From Heloderma charlesbogerti (Eukaryota > Chordata > Lepidosauria > Squamata > Helodermatidae), in the NCBI GenBank assembly GCA_026122225.1, contig JANEZZ010002882.1, positions 186,001 through 250,000 of the forward strand: a stretch of DNA of 64,000 bases, written 5' to 3'. Below are positions 41,378 to 56,377 of this stretch, piece by piece. The position numbers and the translations under genes were made by a program. Numbering within the stretch: position 1 is the first letter of the stretch; every line of letters starts with the position of its first letter. The notes beneath the pieces are model-generated. The model saw nothing but the letters and a program-made list of their open reading frames with translations, searched no databases and had not been told where the DNA came from.

Positions 41378-44300
41378 CCCCTTCATGGATCACTGCCTTG
41401 TTGTGGCGAAGGGGCTTGTGTAACTCAGTGAAGCCATAAGCTATGCCGTGCAGGGCCACCCAAGACGGACAGGTCATGGCAGAGAGTTTTGACAAAATGT
41501 GGTCCACTGGAGAAGGAAATGGCAACCCACTCCAGTATTCTTGCCAAGAAAACCCCATGGAACGTAACACAAGGCTAAAAGAGATGACGCCGGAAGATGA
41601 GCCCCTCAGGTTGGAAGGTGTCCAATATACTACTGGGGAAGAGCAGAGGGTATTTCCAAGTAGCACCAGAAAGAGTGAAGCGGCTGGGCCAAAGCCGAAA
41701 GGACACTCAGCTGTGGATGTGTCTGGTGGTGAAAAGAAAATCCAATGCTGTAAAGAACAATATTGTTTAGGAACCTGGAATGTCAGATCAATGAATCAAG
41801 GTAAGTTGAAGGTGGTCAAACATGAGATGGCAAGATTGAACATTGACATCTTGGGAATCGGTGAACTAAAATGGACAGGCATGGGCGAATTTAATTCAGG
41901 TGACCATCATATCTACTATTGTGGGCAAGAATCCCTTAAAGAAATGGAGTAGCACTCATAGTCAACAAAAGGGTGGGAAAAGCAGTACTGGGGTACAATC
42001 TTAAAAACGATAGAATGATCTCAGTACGAATCCAAGGCAAACCATTCAACATCACAGTAATTCAAGTCTATGCCCCAACCACTGAGGCCGAAGAAGCTGA
42101 GGTTGATCGGTTCTATGAAGACCTACAACTTCTTCTAGAACTAACACCAAAAAAAGATGTCCTCTTCATCATAGGGGATTGGAATGCTAAAGTAGGAAGT
42201 CCAGAAATCACTGGGATAACAGGGAAGCATGGCCTTGGGGTACAAGATGAAGCAGGACAAAGGCTAATCGAGTTTTGCCAAGAGAACACGCTGATCATAG
42301 CAAACACTCTTTTCCAACAGCACAAGAGACAACTCTACACATGGACATCACCAGATGGTCAATATCGAAATCAGATTGATTATGTCCTTTGCAGCCAAAG
42401 ATGGAGAAGCTCTATACAGTCTGTAAAAACAAGACCTGGAGCTGACTGTGGCTCAGATCATGAGCTTCTTGTTGCAAAATTTCGGCTTAAATTGAAGAAC
42501 GTAGGGAAAACCACTAAACCATTCAGGTATGACCTAACTCATATCCCTTATGAATACACAGTGGAGGTGAGGAATAGATTTCAGGGATTAGACCGGATAG
42601 ACAGAGTGCCTGAGGAACTATGAACGGAGGTCCGTAACATTGTTCAGGAGGCAGCAACTCAATCCATCCCAAAGAAAAAGAAATGCAAGAAAGCAAAGTG
42701 GCTGTCTGAGGAGGCTTTACAAGTAGCTGAGGAAAGAAGGGAAGCGAAAAGCAAGGGAGAAAGGGGAAGATATATCCAACTGAATGCAGAGTTCCAGAGA
42801 ATAGCAAGGAGAGACAAGAAGGCCTTCTTAAATGAACAATGCAAAGAAATCGAGGAAAACAACAGAATGGGAAAGACTAGAGATCTCTTCAAGAAAATCG
42901 GAGATCTCAAGGGAACGTTTTGTGCAAAGACTGGCATGATAAAGGACAAAGAAGGCAGGGACCTAACAGAAGCAGATGAGATTAAGAAGAGGTGGCAAGA
43001 ATACACAGAAGAACTATACAGGAAAGATCTGAATGTCCCTGATAGCCATGATAGTGCGGTCACTGAACTTGAGCCGGACATCCTAGAAAGTGAAGTCAAG
43101 TGGGCCTTAGGAAGCATTACTAACAACAAAGCTAGTGGAGATGACAGTATTCCAGCTGAGCTATTTAAAATCCTAAAAGATGATGCTGTTAAAGTGCTGC
43201 ATTCAATATGCCAGCACATTTGGAACACTCAACAGTGGCTGGCCACAAGACTGGAAAAGGTCAGTTTACATTCCAATTCCAAAGAAGGGCAACGCCAAAG
43301 AGTGTTCAAACTACCGCACAATTGCGCTCATTTCACATGCCAGCAAGGTGATGCTCAAAATCCTACAAGCTAGGCTTCAGCAGTATGCGAACCGAGAACT
43401 ACCCTAAGTACAAGCGGGTTTCGAAGAGGCAGAGGAACTAGAGATCAAATCGCCAACATTCGCTGCATCATGGAGAAAGCAAGAGAATTCCAGAAAAAGG
43501 TCTCTTTCTGCTTCATTGACTACGCTAAAGCCTTTGATTGTGTGGATCACAACAAACTCTGGCAAATTCTTAAAGTGATGGGAGTACCAGACCACCTTAC
43601 CTGTCTCCTGAGAAACCTGTACGAGGGTCAAGAAGCAACACTAAGAACCAGAGATGGAACAACCGATTGGTTCAAAATTGGGAAAGGAGTACGACAAGGC
43701 TGCATATCGTCACCCTGCTTATTTAACTTATATGCAGAGTACATCATGAGAAATGCCGGGTTGGATGAATCAGAGGTAGGAATTAAGATTGCTGGGAGAA
43801 TTATCAACAACCTCCGATATGCAGACGATACCACCCTAATGGCAGAAAGTGAAGAGGATCTCAAGAGCCTCTTGTTGAGGGTGAAAGAGGAGAGTGCAAA
43901 AGCTAGTTTGAAACTCAATATTAAAAAAACGAAGATCATGGCATCTGGCCCCATCACTTCCTGGCATATAGAAGGGGAAGAAATGGAAGCAGTGAAAGAT
44001 TTTACTTTCTTGGGCTCCAAGATCACCGCAGACGGTGACTGTAGCCATGAAATTAAAAGACGCTTGCTCCTTGGGAGGAAAGCTATGGCCAACCTAGACA
44101 GCATAGTAAGAAGCAGAGACATCACCTTGCCGACAAAGGTCCGTCTAATCAAAGCTATGGTTTTCCCAGTAGTAATGTATGGCTGTGAGAGCTGGACTAT
44201 AAGGAAGGCTGAGCGCCGAAGAATTGATGCTTTCGAACTGTGGTGCTGGAGAAGACTCTTACGAGTCCCCTGCACTGCAAGGAGGTCAAATCAGTCCATC

Positions 44301-44588
44301 CTAAAGGAAATCAACTCTGACTGCTCATTGGAAGGACAGATCCTGAAGCTGAAGCTCAAATATTTTGGCCACCTAATGCGAAGAGAAAACTCTCTGGAAA
44401 AGACCCTGATGCTGGGCAAGACTGAAGGCAAAAGGAGAAGGGGACGGCAGAGGATGAGATGGCTAGATAGCATCACCGATGCAATGAATATGAACCTGAG
44501 CACACTCCGGGAGAGAGCGCAGGACAGGAAGGCCTGGCGTGCTATGGTCCATGGGGTCACGAAGAGTCGGACACGACTGAACAACAAT
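41378..44588 (+). mobile_element. BovB/RTE LINE, near full length (copy 1)
   Basis: Flanked by a 10-bp target duplication TTTTTAATTG (41368-41377 and 44589-44598). It begins with a 37-nt potential hairpin (CCCCTTC...GAAGGGG, 41378-41414) and ends GACACGACTGAACAACAA. It shares its whole length with copy 2 at 56378. The segment near 41504-41545 (GGAGAAGGAAATGGCAACCC) is also a signature of ruminant BovB and Bov-tA repeats, in line with the known horizontal spread of BovB between squamates and ruminants. Confidence 0.96.
41443..44587 (+). pseudogene. BovB endonuclease/reverse transcriptase, several lesions
   Basis: Compared with copy 2 it has lost one G near 41939 (frameshift in the endonuclease), has TGA at 42621-42623 in place of TGG, carries a 4-nt insertion at 43236-43243 (frameshift) and loses a base near 43415. 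The RT part is then open from 43470: FIDYAKAFDCVD, GVRQGCISSPCLFN (Leu to Ser within motif B), and YADD at 43818-43829. The endonuclease shows NVRSMNQG, GELKWTGMG (copy 2 has SELKWTG), IIGDWNAKVG and GSDHELL. Inactive. Confidence 0.93.
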
Positions 44589-44754
44589 TTTTTAATTGAT
44601 ACTGTGCAGCTACCCTGAAAAAAGGAATTAAGATAAACAAAGTGTATAATAAACATTGTTAAATGTAGTAAGCACTTGACTTCCCTATGAATTCCAGTTT
44701 GCTGTGGTTCTGTACTTTTGAGTGCTGTGTGCCAAGCAGGAAGTCAACAGGTGA

Positions 44755-44872
44755 AGCAGCCAAAACCACAAGTCTTGTGGCACCTTGAAGACTCACACCT
44801 TTCTTAAGGCAAAAGTCTTGAAGGTGCAACCAGATTCTCTGCTGGTTTTACTGTGGCAGACTCTTGGGGCTG
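44755..44872. mobile_element. MITE-like element, internally deleted (family of 25405)
   Basis: ACAAGTCTTGTGGCACCTTG at the left, and CTTGAAGGTGCAACCAGATT, then TACTGTGGCAGACTCTTGG at the right, are diverged inverted ends around a very short middle. Confidence 0.5.
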
Positions 44873-44949
44873 GCCCAGGGCAGCGGCCCTTATTCCAGAG
44901 TAATTAATCCCGTCCTTACATGTGAGTAAGCCTCGTCGCCTCCGCGGGT

Positions 44950-47728
<2,779 letters not shown>

Positions 47729-49973
47729 TAGTTCTGAAGCTTACGTGGATGAAGGATGTAGTTTATAACAAGACGTACAAATGTGAGTTAAGACTGATTT
47801 TCTAATTTTAGCTTTCCAAGGGAATTGCTATAGTTCGGGGCAGAAGTGTTGATACTGCGTAATGGATTTAGAGGTTCATTCAGTGGAGGATATTGGTTTT
47901 GTGAACTGACACAAGTTGCTTTTTGAAAATATGGATATTCATTTTTTGTGTAGTAAACTTAAATTATTTGGTTTCTTTTGAGCTACATTAAAAAAATTAA
48001 AATGTATCTTATCACAATTTAATGTATACAACACATACTGATTCTTCTCTTTGAATAGCCGTTGTGATTATTTAATTCATTCCAAGTGAGAACAATAAAT
48101 TACTGATGAGTGGAGAAATAGTGCTATGTTCCTAGAGGTCACATGATTTAATAGGGTAGGCAGAACAAAAACAGCAAATGTATGTTGGCCAGAAACTTCT
48201 AGCTAATAGAACAGAGATGTGTGTGAAGATATTTGAGCATAGTATTTGCTGAGGAAATGAAATTTGAAATGATCTACACAGGTACACATTTGTGGAAAAG
48301 GAAGTCGTGTTTTTCTTGCAGTGAGTAGGGTTTGACCATTCTTAGCTGTTTAGAAATGCTGTAAGTTGCAGTGTCAGCAGCATAAAACGAAAGTTAAGCA
48401 TTTCTTGGAACCTTGCGCCTGAAATTTGTTTTCAGGCATACTTCCCCTTCCCCCAGGTAGTATGTGTATTATCATATCCAACTGTTAATTCACATTAGGC
48501 ATAATTTAATTGTTAATCCACAAAACAAAGAACATTGGTCGGTCTTAACAGAATGATGGTTAGTTTGCATTTATAGGAAAACAGCTTCAGAGGATTGTGT
48601 TTATCTGTTGTACTTGTCTTCTATAAATAAGGCAAATTCTACATCAAACACTGTGTTGCTGTTTTTGAAAGCACTATTGCCTTTTTATTTGTGCTGGCTT
48701 TTAATGGTCAGGATTAAGCTAATAAAATGGTAGGTGCTTCCACACTCCAAAGCAGTGTAAGCACTTTGCCATACTGACCTGGGTGTAACCTTCCTCCACA
48801 CATGTTTAGCATTTTATATTGCTTTTAAACTTGAATCACCCTTCTTTGAGGAGACCAGCTTCTGAACAAATAAAAAGCAAACAGATCTGTATATTAGTTC
48901 TGGGTCTCTGAATATTGTTAAAGAGAAGTTTTATTAAAAGTTCACAACTATTGCAGGAAGAACAAATATTAATACTATTTGGAGTGCTTTTAGAGTATAA
49001 AAATATAAGTGTATTATCTCCTAAAATGCCCAGTTTAAACATAGTGCTCCCCAGTTGTCTAACCATGTCTAAGAATTGGGAGTGCCCCAGGGACTTGCAT
49101 GTTTTTCCTTCTTCCCCTCTCTTATGGGCATTTCCTCCCATACTTTTAGTTTCAGAGATAACTATCGTTAGCTTTATAGCTGCACCTATATTGTTAACTA
49201 GTTTTTGCAAACCATAGTTTGCAAACTTGCTTCTCTCTGTGGTTATTAACATTGGTCAGGCACAACACTTACCGTAATTGGCTTTGAAATGGAAAAGCAG
49301 GAGGAATGCTTGCATAATAGGGAACAGAGACAGAAAAGGAATATATGAGCCTTCAGGTGGGCTAGAAACGTCATTGCATTTTAGGCTTCCAGTGTAACTT
49401 GGTGGGGAGTTCCCGTCCACACACCTGCTTAGCAGCTAATGGAAAAATGAATAAGGCTGCAAGCCAGAGAGCCTTGTTAGGTGCTATCCACAACTTCCAT
49501 GCATATACACACACAGCCTCTTGATTTATTTCGAAGGAAACAGCAGGTCCTCACATCACACCACTGTATACACAGTTTTGTGACTTTTAAATATCGGGAG
49601 CAGACAGTGATGATCCCCTCTTCTGCATAAATGTGAGAGAATCTATTTTATTGGAATATATACTGTGTTCACAATCTTTCGGGGGAGTGAGCTTAAAGAC
49701 TACCTATTGCCAAATGTCTGGGTTTCGTGTTCATGAGTAGCCCTTGTGTGTGTGTATGTTGCCTATTAACTATTAGTTTAAAACCTCTGAATCTCAATTC
49801 TTTCATGCTATGTGCTCAGTTTGTTTTAACATGTTTAGATTCACTTAAGTAATTTGTGGCTTTGAAAAGCCTGTAATTTGTAATTGGGACTTGACAAAAT
49901 CTATCAGCAACCGAACTTTAAGTGCTTGTGACAGTCTTAACTTGTTGCAAATAACTTGGAATCATGTGACATA

Positions 49974-50596
49974 GGCTGCAGTCCTATGTCCAAGTACTAG
50001 AGATGGGTGGATTCCCTACCTGCTGCTCCGGGGGGAATCCGCCTGTAGTGGGGAGGTGATCCGTTCCTCCCCCCGGAATCCTGGCCAGCTGGCTCCGCTC
50101 CGCAGCAATTCCGTGGAGCCACCAGCTGGCTCCAAAGCGCTGGCGATACGGCTGCCATGCTGTATCGCTGGCTGAGGGGTATTGACTGCAGACGCAAATG
50201 GCGTCCAGTACGTCATTTGCGGCCGTCAGGGTCTTAGTTTAAGGTAAATGCAGCCGTAAATGGCTGCATTTACCTTAAACTAAGACCTTGACGGCCACAA
50301 ATGGTGTACTGGATGCCATTTGTGTCCACAGTCAGTACCCCTCAGCCAGCGATATGGCATGGCGGCTGTATCGCTGGCGCTCAGGATCCGGAGGATCCGG
50401 CGGAAGAGGATTCCGCAGGGAGGCGGAGGTAAGTGCTTCCTTCTGCCATGGACTCCATGGGGCCAGATTCTTTAGAATCCAGCCTTATTGGGGCCCGTGG
50501 CGGAATTCTCTGCCATTCCTACCAAGTACATGGGAGCAAGCCCCATTGAATACACCAGGGGTTGCTTTAAGTTAACTTGCAGGATTGTGCTGTAAC
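49974..50596. repeat. short palindromic MITE split by a hAT-like insertion
   Basis: The left part GGCTGCAGTCCTATGTCCAAGTAC (ending 49997) and right part GGGAGCAAGCCCCATTGAAT .. GCAGGATTGTGCTGTAAC (50530-50596) together make one copy of the common palindromic family. The insertion at 49998-50521 separates them. Confidence 0.7.
49998..50521. mobile_element. hAT-like non-autonomous element with a giant hairpin
   Basis: 524 bp flanked by an exact 8-bp duplication CCAAGTAC (49990-49997 and 50522-50529), the size typical of hAT transposons. The ends TAGAGATGGG and (complement) TAGGAATGGC are similar. The interior contains two arms of about 115-125 bp (50136-50251 and 50256-50381) that are inverted copies around a centre near 50253 (GGTCTTAGTTTAAGG and its complement). 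No transposase. Confidence 0.85.
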
Positions 50597-51024
50597 ATTT
50601 TCAGGAGTCATTGCGGTTATGATGTTAGTTGACATCAACATTGCTGCTGATGAAAAAGTAATGTTTTTGCCTGTCTTAATTTTAATTTGCTATGCTAGAT
50701 CATGTCTAAAAAATCGATTGTAGTTTGTCCCACGATCTCTTCTGTTACATTTTGTGCTAAAGAGAAATGTCACTTGGTGAAATGACTTCTAAATAGAGTT
50801 TAGGACCAAGTTTTTGTTGCCTTCATATCACGCTTGCTTTCATTTCCTCAGCCAGTGTGTCCTGTGTGGAAAGGATGTTTTAATTACATTAGTCCAAACT
50901 TTTCTGAAAATGGATTAGGATATTTGAAGATGATTTTTGTTCTTTGTGTATTTATATAGAAAGAGCAGCCTAATTTTGGTTTTGAAACCTAGTTTGGTAT
51001 GTCAAACGTACTGATCTCGTTAGC

Positions 51025-51410
51025 ACATCACAGCTGCAAATTGTGTGTTATTTAACCTATGATTCATGGGGACGCGCGCTGCCTGCAAGCTGCTTCTGGT
51101 TTCTGTGAACAACCTCCAATTTGCCTGATTGGAGTTTGCGAGCGTGACGTGTGACCCTAGATTGATGGGTTGTTGATGGGCTAAACCCAGCTGTTAACCT
51201 ATGGTTTATTGTTGGGTTAACCACTGGGTTGCTTAGCCCCTAAATAGCCCATCGGGTTGAGTTTGCATGTCACACTCACAACCTTCAATCAGGCTGGTTG
51301 GAGGTTGCGTAAAGAAAATTGAAGTGGCTTGTGTGTGGCTCACATCCTGGCAAATTGTGGGTTAATTAATTAACCCATGGTTTGCTGCTGCTACATGCAA
51401 GCTGGCCCAC
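51025..51410. repeat. long imperfect palindrome, MITE-like
   Basis: Arms around a centre near 51203: AACCTCCAATTTGCCTGATT (left) pairs with AATCAGGCTGGTTGGAGGTT (right), GGTTAACAG-type motifs and AGCCCATCAACAACCCATCA also have inverted partners. Limits are approximate and no target duplication was identified. Confidence 0.6.
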
Positions 51411-53379
51411 TGCCAACTGGTGCTGGTGGTGGCTTTCTGGCTTCAAGTATTCTCTGCTTCGTGAGGGAGGGGGAAGCTCTATTGTTGCTGGCCTGACTTG
51501 ATTCTGTACTTCTCAAGCTCATAGTGTTAGGATGCTCTTGTCCTGCAGCAAGATCAGGACACACATGATCTTCTGATTACTGAAGAGCACTGCTTGAGCT
51601 TTCAGTGGTAGGTGTTTCACAGCCAGTATTTAATGGAAATATACTGCTCTTTGCTTAAATATTACTCTTTTGTTGCTGTTCAGCTGTCCGACGGAACAGG
51701 TTTGTTAGTCATTCTCTCTTGTAACATAAACCTTTATAACAGCTGGCTGTTCTAGTGCTGTCTACACTTTAGCTGATGTGTAGGGTTCAATTACCATTAT
51801 TTTCACCTTGAGAATACTATTTTGAAAGGTAGTACATTTTAAAATATTCTAATAGATAATTTGAGTTGAATTATTCATTCCTTGTGAACCATTTTAATGT
51901 AGTCTTGACTGCCTCCCAAGATGAAAACATCAAGATACAAGCTAATCTTCTGAGCAAGGGTGTTTCTAGTAACTCTAGGTAGGGGGTTTATCTGTCCTCT
52001 TAATGAAAGAGGAGTACTGTGGGTGCAATTTCCAGGATGCTGGTGCTTACATTCTGATTATTCTACATATCAAGCCCTAAGTTCAATTGAGTAGGAAGAA
52101 GCAGGGCTTGGTGGATTGTTCCCATAGCATTCAAAACACAAGATGGACTTTTCCATACTAGATGAGTTGATAACATGGTTTCATACGCCCTGTTTACCTA
52201 GTGTTCTAACAGGGCTTTACAGATGCATTTTTAGGTTTTCTGGAAATGCCCTGTGTTTGGGATTTGGCAGATTAAATGGAAAACAAAGTCAGTCTTGCTA
52301 TTTGAAAGGTTTCATTATTAGACTATCTAATAATGGGTTGAGGTTGAAATTATAGTTGGTTCTTTAATATGTGGCTATGTATTCAAAATACTACGGTATT
52401 CAGGAAAAATGTACCTCTGCTTTTGTTGCATTACTGTTTGTATTCAACTGCAGTTCTACAGAGATCTAAAGAATGATGAGATATTTGGGTTAGTAGGTCG
52501 TATGGAATACCCAGTCAAAATCAAACAGCATCATCTGAACACAAAGATGTGGAACAAGGGAGAGCAAAGTGATGGTCTCCAAAGACAACTTGATTTGGGG
52601 AAGGTTTCAATTGCCTTATAATCTTAATCTGAAATTGATATTTCTGATATTGTAGGCTCAAATGCAAAGCAGACATTAGTTGCAGAACTGGTCAAACTTG
52701 GGTTGGTTGATAGACAAATATTAATGGCTGCTCTGTTGGTTAGCTGGTTGAACTGTGCAACAACATGCTGACCTCAGCCACTAAAATTATTTTTCCCAGA
52801 AATCTTCCTTATCCCTTGGCAGTGTAGTTTCTCCTGTTCTAGGAGGATCTGAGGCAGGTCAAGTGAGAAGACAGATGACCAGAACTAAGATGGTGTTTTG
52901 CACAGTGGCTGAACAATTGTGGTAAGGATCCTGTCTCTTTTGAAGGCTGTCGTGGCAGTAAAACACAAACCTCCATGAAGTTTTCTTGTATGTGGAGTCT
53001 GTCTTGATAGTCCATCTGTCCTAGTCTGACTGGCAGCTGCTCCTCAAGATCCCAAACAGAGGTCTCTTCTAGCCCTGATATCTGAGAGAGTGTTTTAATT
53101 GGAAGTGCCAGGAATTGGTCAAACCTGGGATGTTACGTATGCAAAACATGTGCTCTACTCAGCTAGGTCCCCTTCCCAGTTAACTTTACTGCTGTTGTTT
53201 CTATAAAATGCCATCCTATGTGTCTAGGTGGTGTTCCCAGTTTGGGTGATTTTTGCTCAGCTGTCTGAGCAGAAACTGTCTGAGAGTCAACTGCCTGCTT
53301 ATGATGTTTGCTGTCTAATTAATAGACAAAATTGCTTGTATTTGACAGCAAGGGTTTTTTGCTTGAATACTGTGTCAGG

Positions 53380-53940
53380 GAGTGGTGTATAGGCAGTTCA
53401 GTCTTATCTGGTTAATGGGATCAGTTTGGGTTTATATTGAAAGTGCTCAGCCCCTGTTTGGCTTTCAATCTGATTATGGCACAGAGGCTGTATTTGTGGA
53501 CTGGGTTGACCATCTTAAACTAAGGTTTACTGCAGATTTATCCAAGTTATACTCTGTGGCCTCTGCTAGAACTTTCAGCTAGCGGTGTTCCTCCGATCAT
53601 GATACGTTAATACGGTTTGTGGGATTTAGTGAAGTTTGCAGTACTATTCTTCAGGAGTTCTACTCCTTCTTAGCAAGGTGGCCACAGAGAGTGGGGATAA
53701 GCAGTTGTACATCATCTGTTTCCCTTGGACCTTCTGCATGGGTTCCTGTACATTTATGTCCTGTTCAAGGGGACAGCACTGCTTGAGGAGATCGTGCAGA
53801 GATGCAAAATGAAATGTCTCTTCCATCTGATGCAGATTTTCCATTTTGTGGCAGTTGCTGCTTCTTGGATCAAGCTGTGGTTTTATTACATTTCTATACT
53901 GCCCAGTAAGCTGAAGCTATTGGGAATTGCATGTGGGTGA
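53380..53940 (+). repeat. decayed L2-like LINE ORF fragment
   Basis: A broken frame reads 'FGFQSDYGTEAVFVDWVDHL', close to the QSGFRPGYGTETAL-type segment of L2-like reverse transcriptases (compare PGFKPGYGTESALVTLVNYL on the minus strand near 56200). A later part ends in an L2-tail-like TATACTGCCCAGTAAGCTGA. No intact domain. Confidence 0.5.
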
Positions 53941-54559
53941 GCTGATATGCAGCTGAGGTAATGATCCTGAAGCCTTTTGACCTAAAGGTTATTGAAATCC
54001 CATTACTGGTGGTGTTAGCCTCCCAAGTCCATGTTGTTGTGGACCCTGGAGCAGTTCCAGTAACTGGGTCCCCCTGTCTCCAAAATGGCTATGCTAAAGT
54101 AAAAAAAATCTGGAATTAACTTACCTCCCAGGATTGTTGTCCTTTATTCAGAATTAAATCAGATGAAGAGTCCAGCCTATGCATGTTTACTCAGAAGTAA
54201 TATCCCATTGCAGAGATCAAGATAAACATCTGAAAATTAAGCACATTGAGCTGTTTCAATGGCTTAATTTTTAGAAAAAGCTAAAATTGTGGCCTATATT
54301 TTCCCAGTCAGAATTTTAAACTTAATTTTAAGCCCTACCTACTTACAGTAGACCCATTGAAATGAATGGTACTTAAGTTGGACTAAAATTGGATGAAGCC
54401 CTTTTATTTTTGTGTGTGTTTTTCAGATTCTAGCAAGGGACCCATCATTTTTTATCTGGGGCCATGCCCTTTTTTATGGGATCCCACTTCCTTCTAACTC
54501 ATGCTATTTTATCTTGAAAAGTAACTCTAAAAGCAGCATAATTAGGAATGTTGAATTAG
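53941..54559. other. TCF12 intron, minor repeat only
   Basis: A partial palindromic repeat (TATGCATGTTTACTCAGAAG) lies at about 54177-54215. Otherwise nothing was recognised. Confidence 0.45.
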
Positions 54560-54745
54560 GACAGGGGTGACCCAGGTTTAAATTCCTCCTCAGTCATGAA
54601 GGGGGAATGACCTTGGGCCAGTCACTCTCTCTCTCAGTTTAATTTACCTCATAGTGTTGTTGTGAGTATAAATGGGTGGTGTGAGCTCTACATGCCACCT
54701 CGAGCTCCTTGGAGGAGAGGCAGGATATCAAACCAACAAATAAAA
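54560..54745 (+). mobile_element. MIR/CORE-SINE-like element
   Basis: ACCCAGGTTTAAATTCCTCC (box B-like), ACCTTGGGCCAGTCACTCTC, TAGTGTTGTTGTGAGTATAA, CGAGCTCCTTGGAGGAGAGG and a tail with AAATAAAAGG. The same order as at 29285. Confidence 0.65.
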
Positions 54746-55219
54746 GGAAATGTGAGAAGCACCACTGCATTCCTCCACGCACTCTAGACAGCCTTTAATA
54801 CCCGCCCCCCCCAACAAATGAGCATTTTCCTACAGAAGTGCTTTCACCAGTTTCACTATAACTCTTAAAACAAATTAACTCAAAACCAGTTAGAACCTTC
54901 TTCAGAAGGTCACGCTGACATGTGATTGTCCAAACTAGCTACCCTCCTTAAAAAATAAAGTAAAAATGGTGTGGGGGAGATGTAAAAACACAGTGCCACA
55001 ACCTTTCGAGGTAAAATGCCCCTCCCCCCTTTGATTTTTTTAAAATTAAAATTTTATCCCGTCTTTCCATTAAAATAGCATTCAAGGTTGCTAGCAATAA
55101 AAGACAGGAAAAATGACAGTTATAAAAAAAACATTAGAACTCAATAAAAACACATCAAATAAAACAAATTAAAAAAGACAAATAAAAGCACAGTAATAAA
55201 AAGAAGTAACAGTACCCAG

Positions 55220-56377
55220 CAGATTAAAAACCCAGTTCACCAGCTTAGATTCCAAAAGCCTGCTTGAATAAAAATGTATTTGCCTGTCAGCAGAAAGATA
55301 ACAAAGATGGAGCTAGCTTGGCCTCCCTTGGGATGGAATGCCAAAGCCTGTGAGCAGCTAGGCTTTGGAACTCTCATGTTCCTGTCAAGTGTGGCTCTTA
55401 TAGTGGAGGGATCAAGAAAGGCCTCTTCTGCATATCTTGAAACCTGGGCAGGCTCATGTTGGAGAATGCATCTTTCAGGTAGTCTGGACCCAACCCATGT
55501 AGGACTCCTTAATTTATAACCAGCCCTTTGAATTGTGCCCAAGACAGGTAGGCAGTGAAGCTGTTGTAACAAGGGACTCATGTGCTTCCTGTAGGTGGTC
55601 CTGATCAATAGTCCAGCCACAGCATTCTGCACCAGCTGAAGTTGCCAAACACTTTTAAAAGGCACCCCCACATATAACACATTACAATAATCTGAAATAG
55701 AATGTAACTAAGGTGTAGGTTTTTGTGGCCACATCTGACACCTCCACCAATGGATTCAGCTGGTGCACTAGCCTTAGCTATGCAAACCCACTCCTGGCCA
55801 CTGCTGAAATCTGGGTACCCAGGTTTAGGGCTGAGTGGAGGAGTGTACCCAAACTGTGAGCCTGAGTATTCAAGAGGAGTGTAAGCCCATCCAGCACAGG
55901 TTGATTCCCTATTCCCTGACCAGCCTTTCAACTGACCAAGAGCACCTCTGTTTTGTCTGGATTAAGCTTCAATTTGTTTGCCCTCATCCAATCCAATACT
56001 GACATCAGACACTGAGTTAGAGCTAGAGCAGCTTCCTTGGATTTAGATGGTAAAGAGAGATAGAGTTGGGTGTCATCAGCATTCTGGTGGTGCTGAACCC
56101 TGAAATTCTGGATAACCTGTCCCAGCTGCTGAAAGGTCCAACAGAACTAACAACAGCATGCTTTCCCTGTCAAGTTCCTGGTGTAGATAATTCACCAAGG
56201 TGACCAAAGCACTCTCTGTCCCATAACCAGGCTTGAAGCCAGGTTGAAATGGATGTAGGTACTCTGCCTCATTCAGAAACTCCTGGAGCTCAGGCACCAC
56301 TACACATTCCGGCACCTTGCCCAAGAAGGGAATATTGGACAACAGCTGGAGATTATCCAATACAGTAAGTTTCAGGT
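55220..56377 (-). mobile_element. L2-like LINE with a deletion in its reverse transcriptase
   Basis: On the minus strand: PGFKPGYGTESALVTLVNYL, LLVLLDLSAA (motif A), then a jump into ..NADDTQLYLSLPSK (motif C region, YADD now NADD) and RANKLKLNPDKTEVLLV. The segment holding the rest of motif A and motif B is gone. The C-terminal end (QLVQNAVAGLL, LHCLPVLGTIQRAGYKL) and 3' UTR follow toward 55220. Several stops and frame changes. BovB copy 2 is inserted at its right end (56378). Confidence 0.75.
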
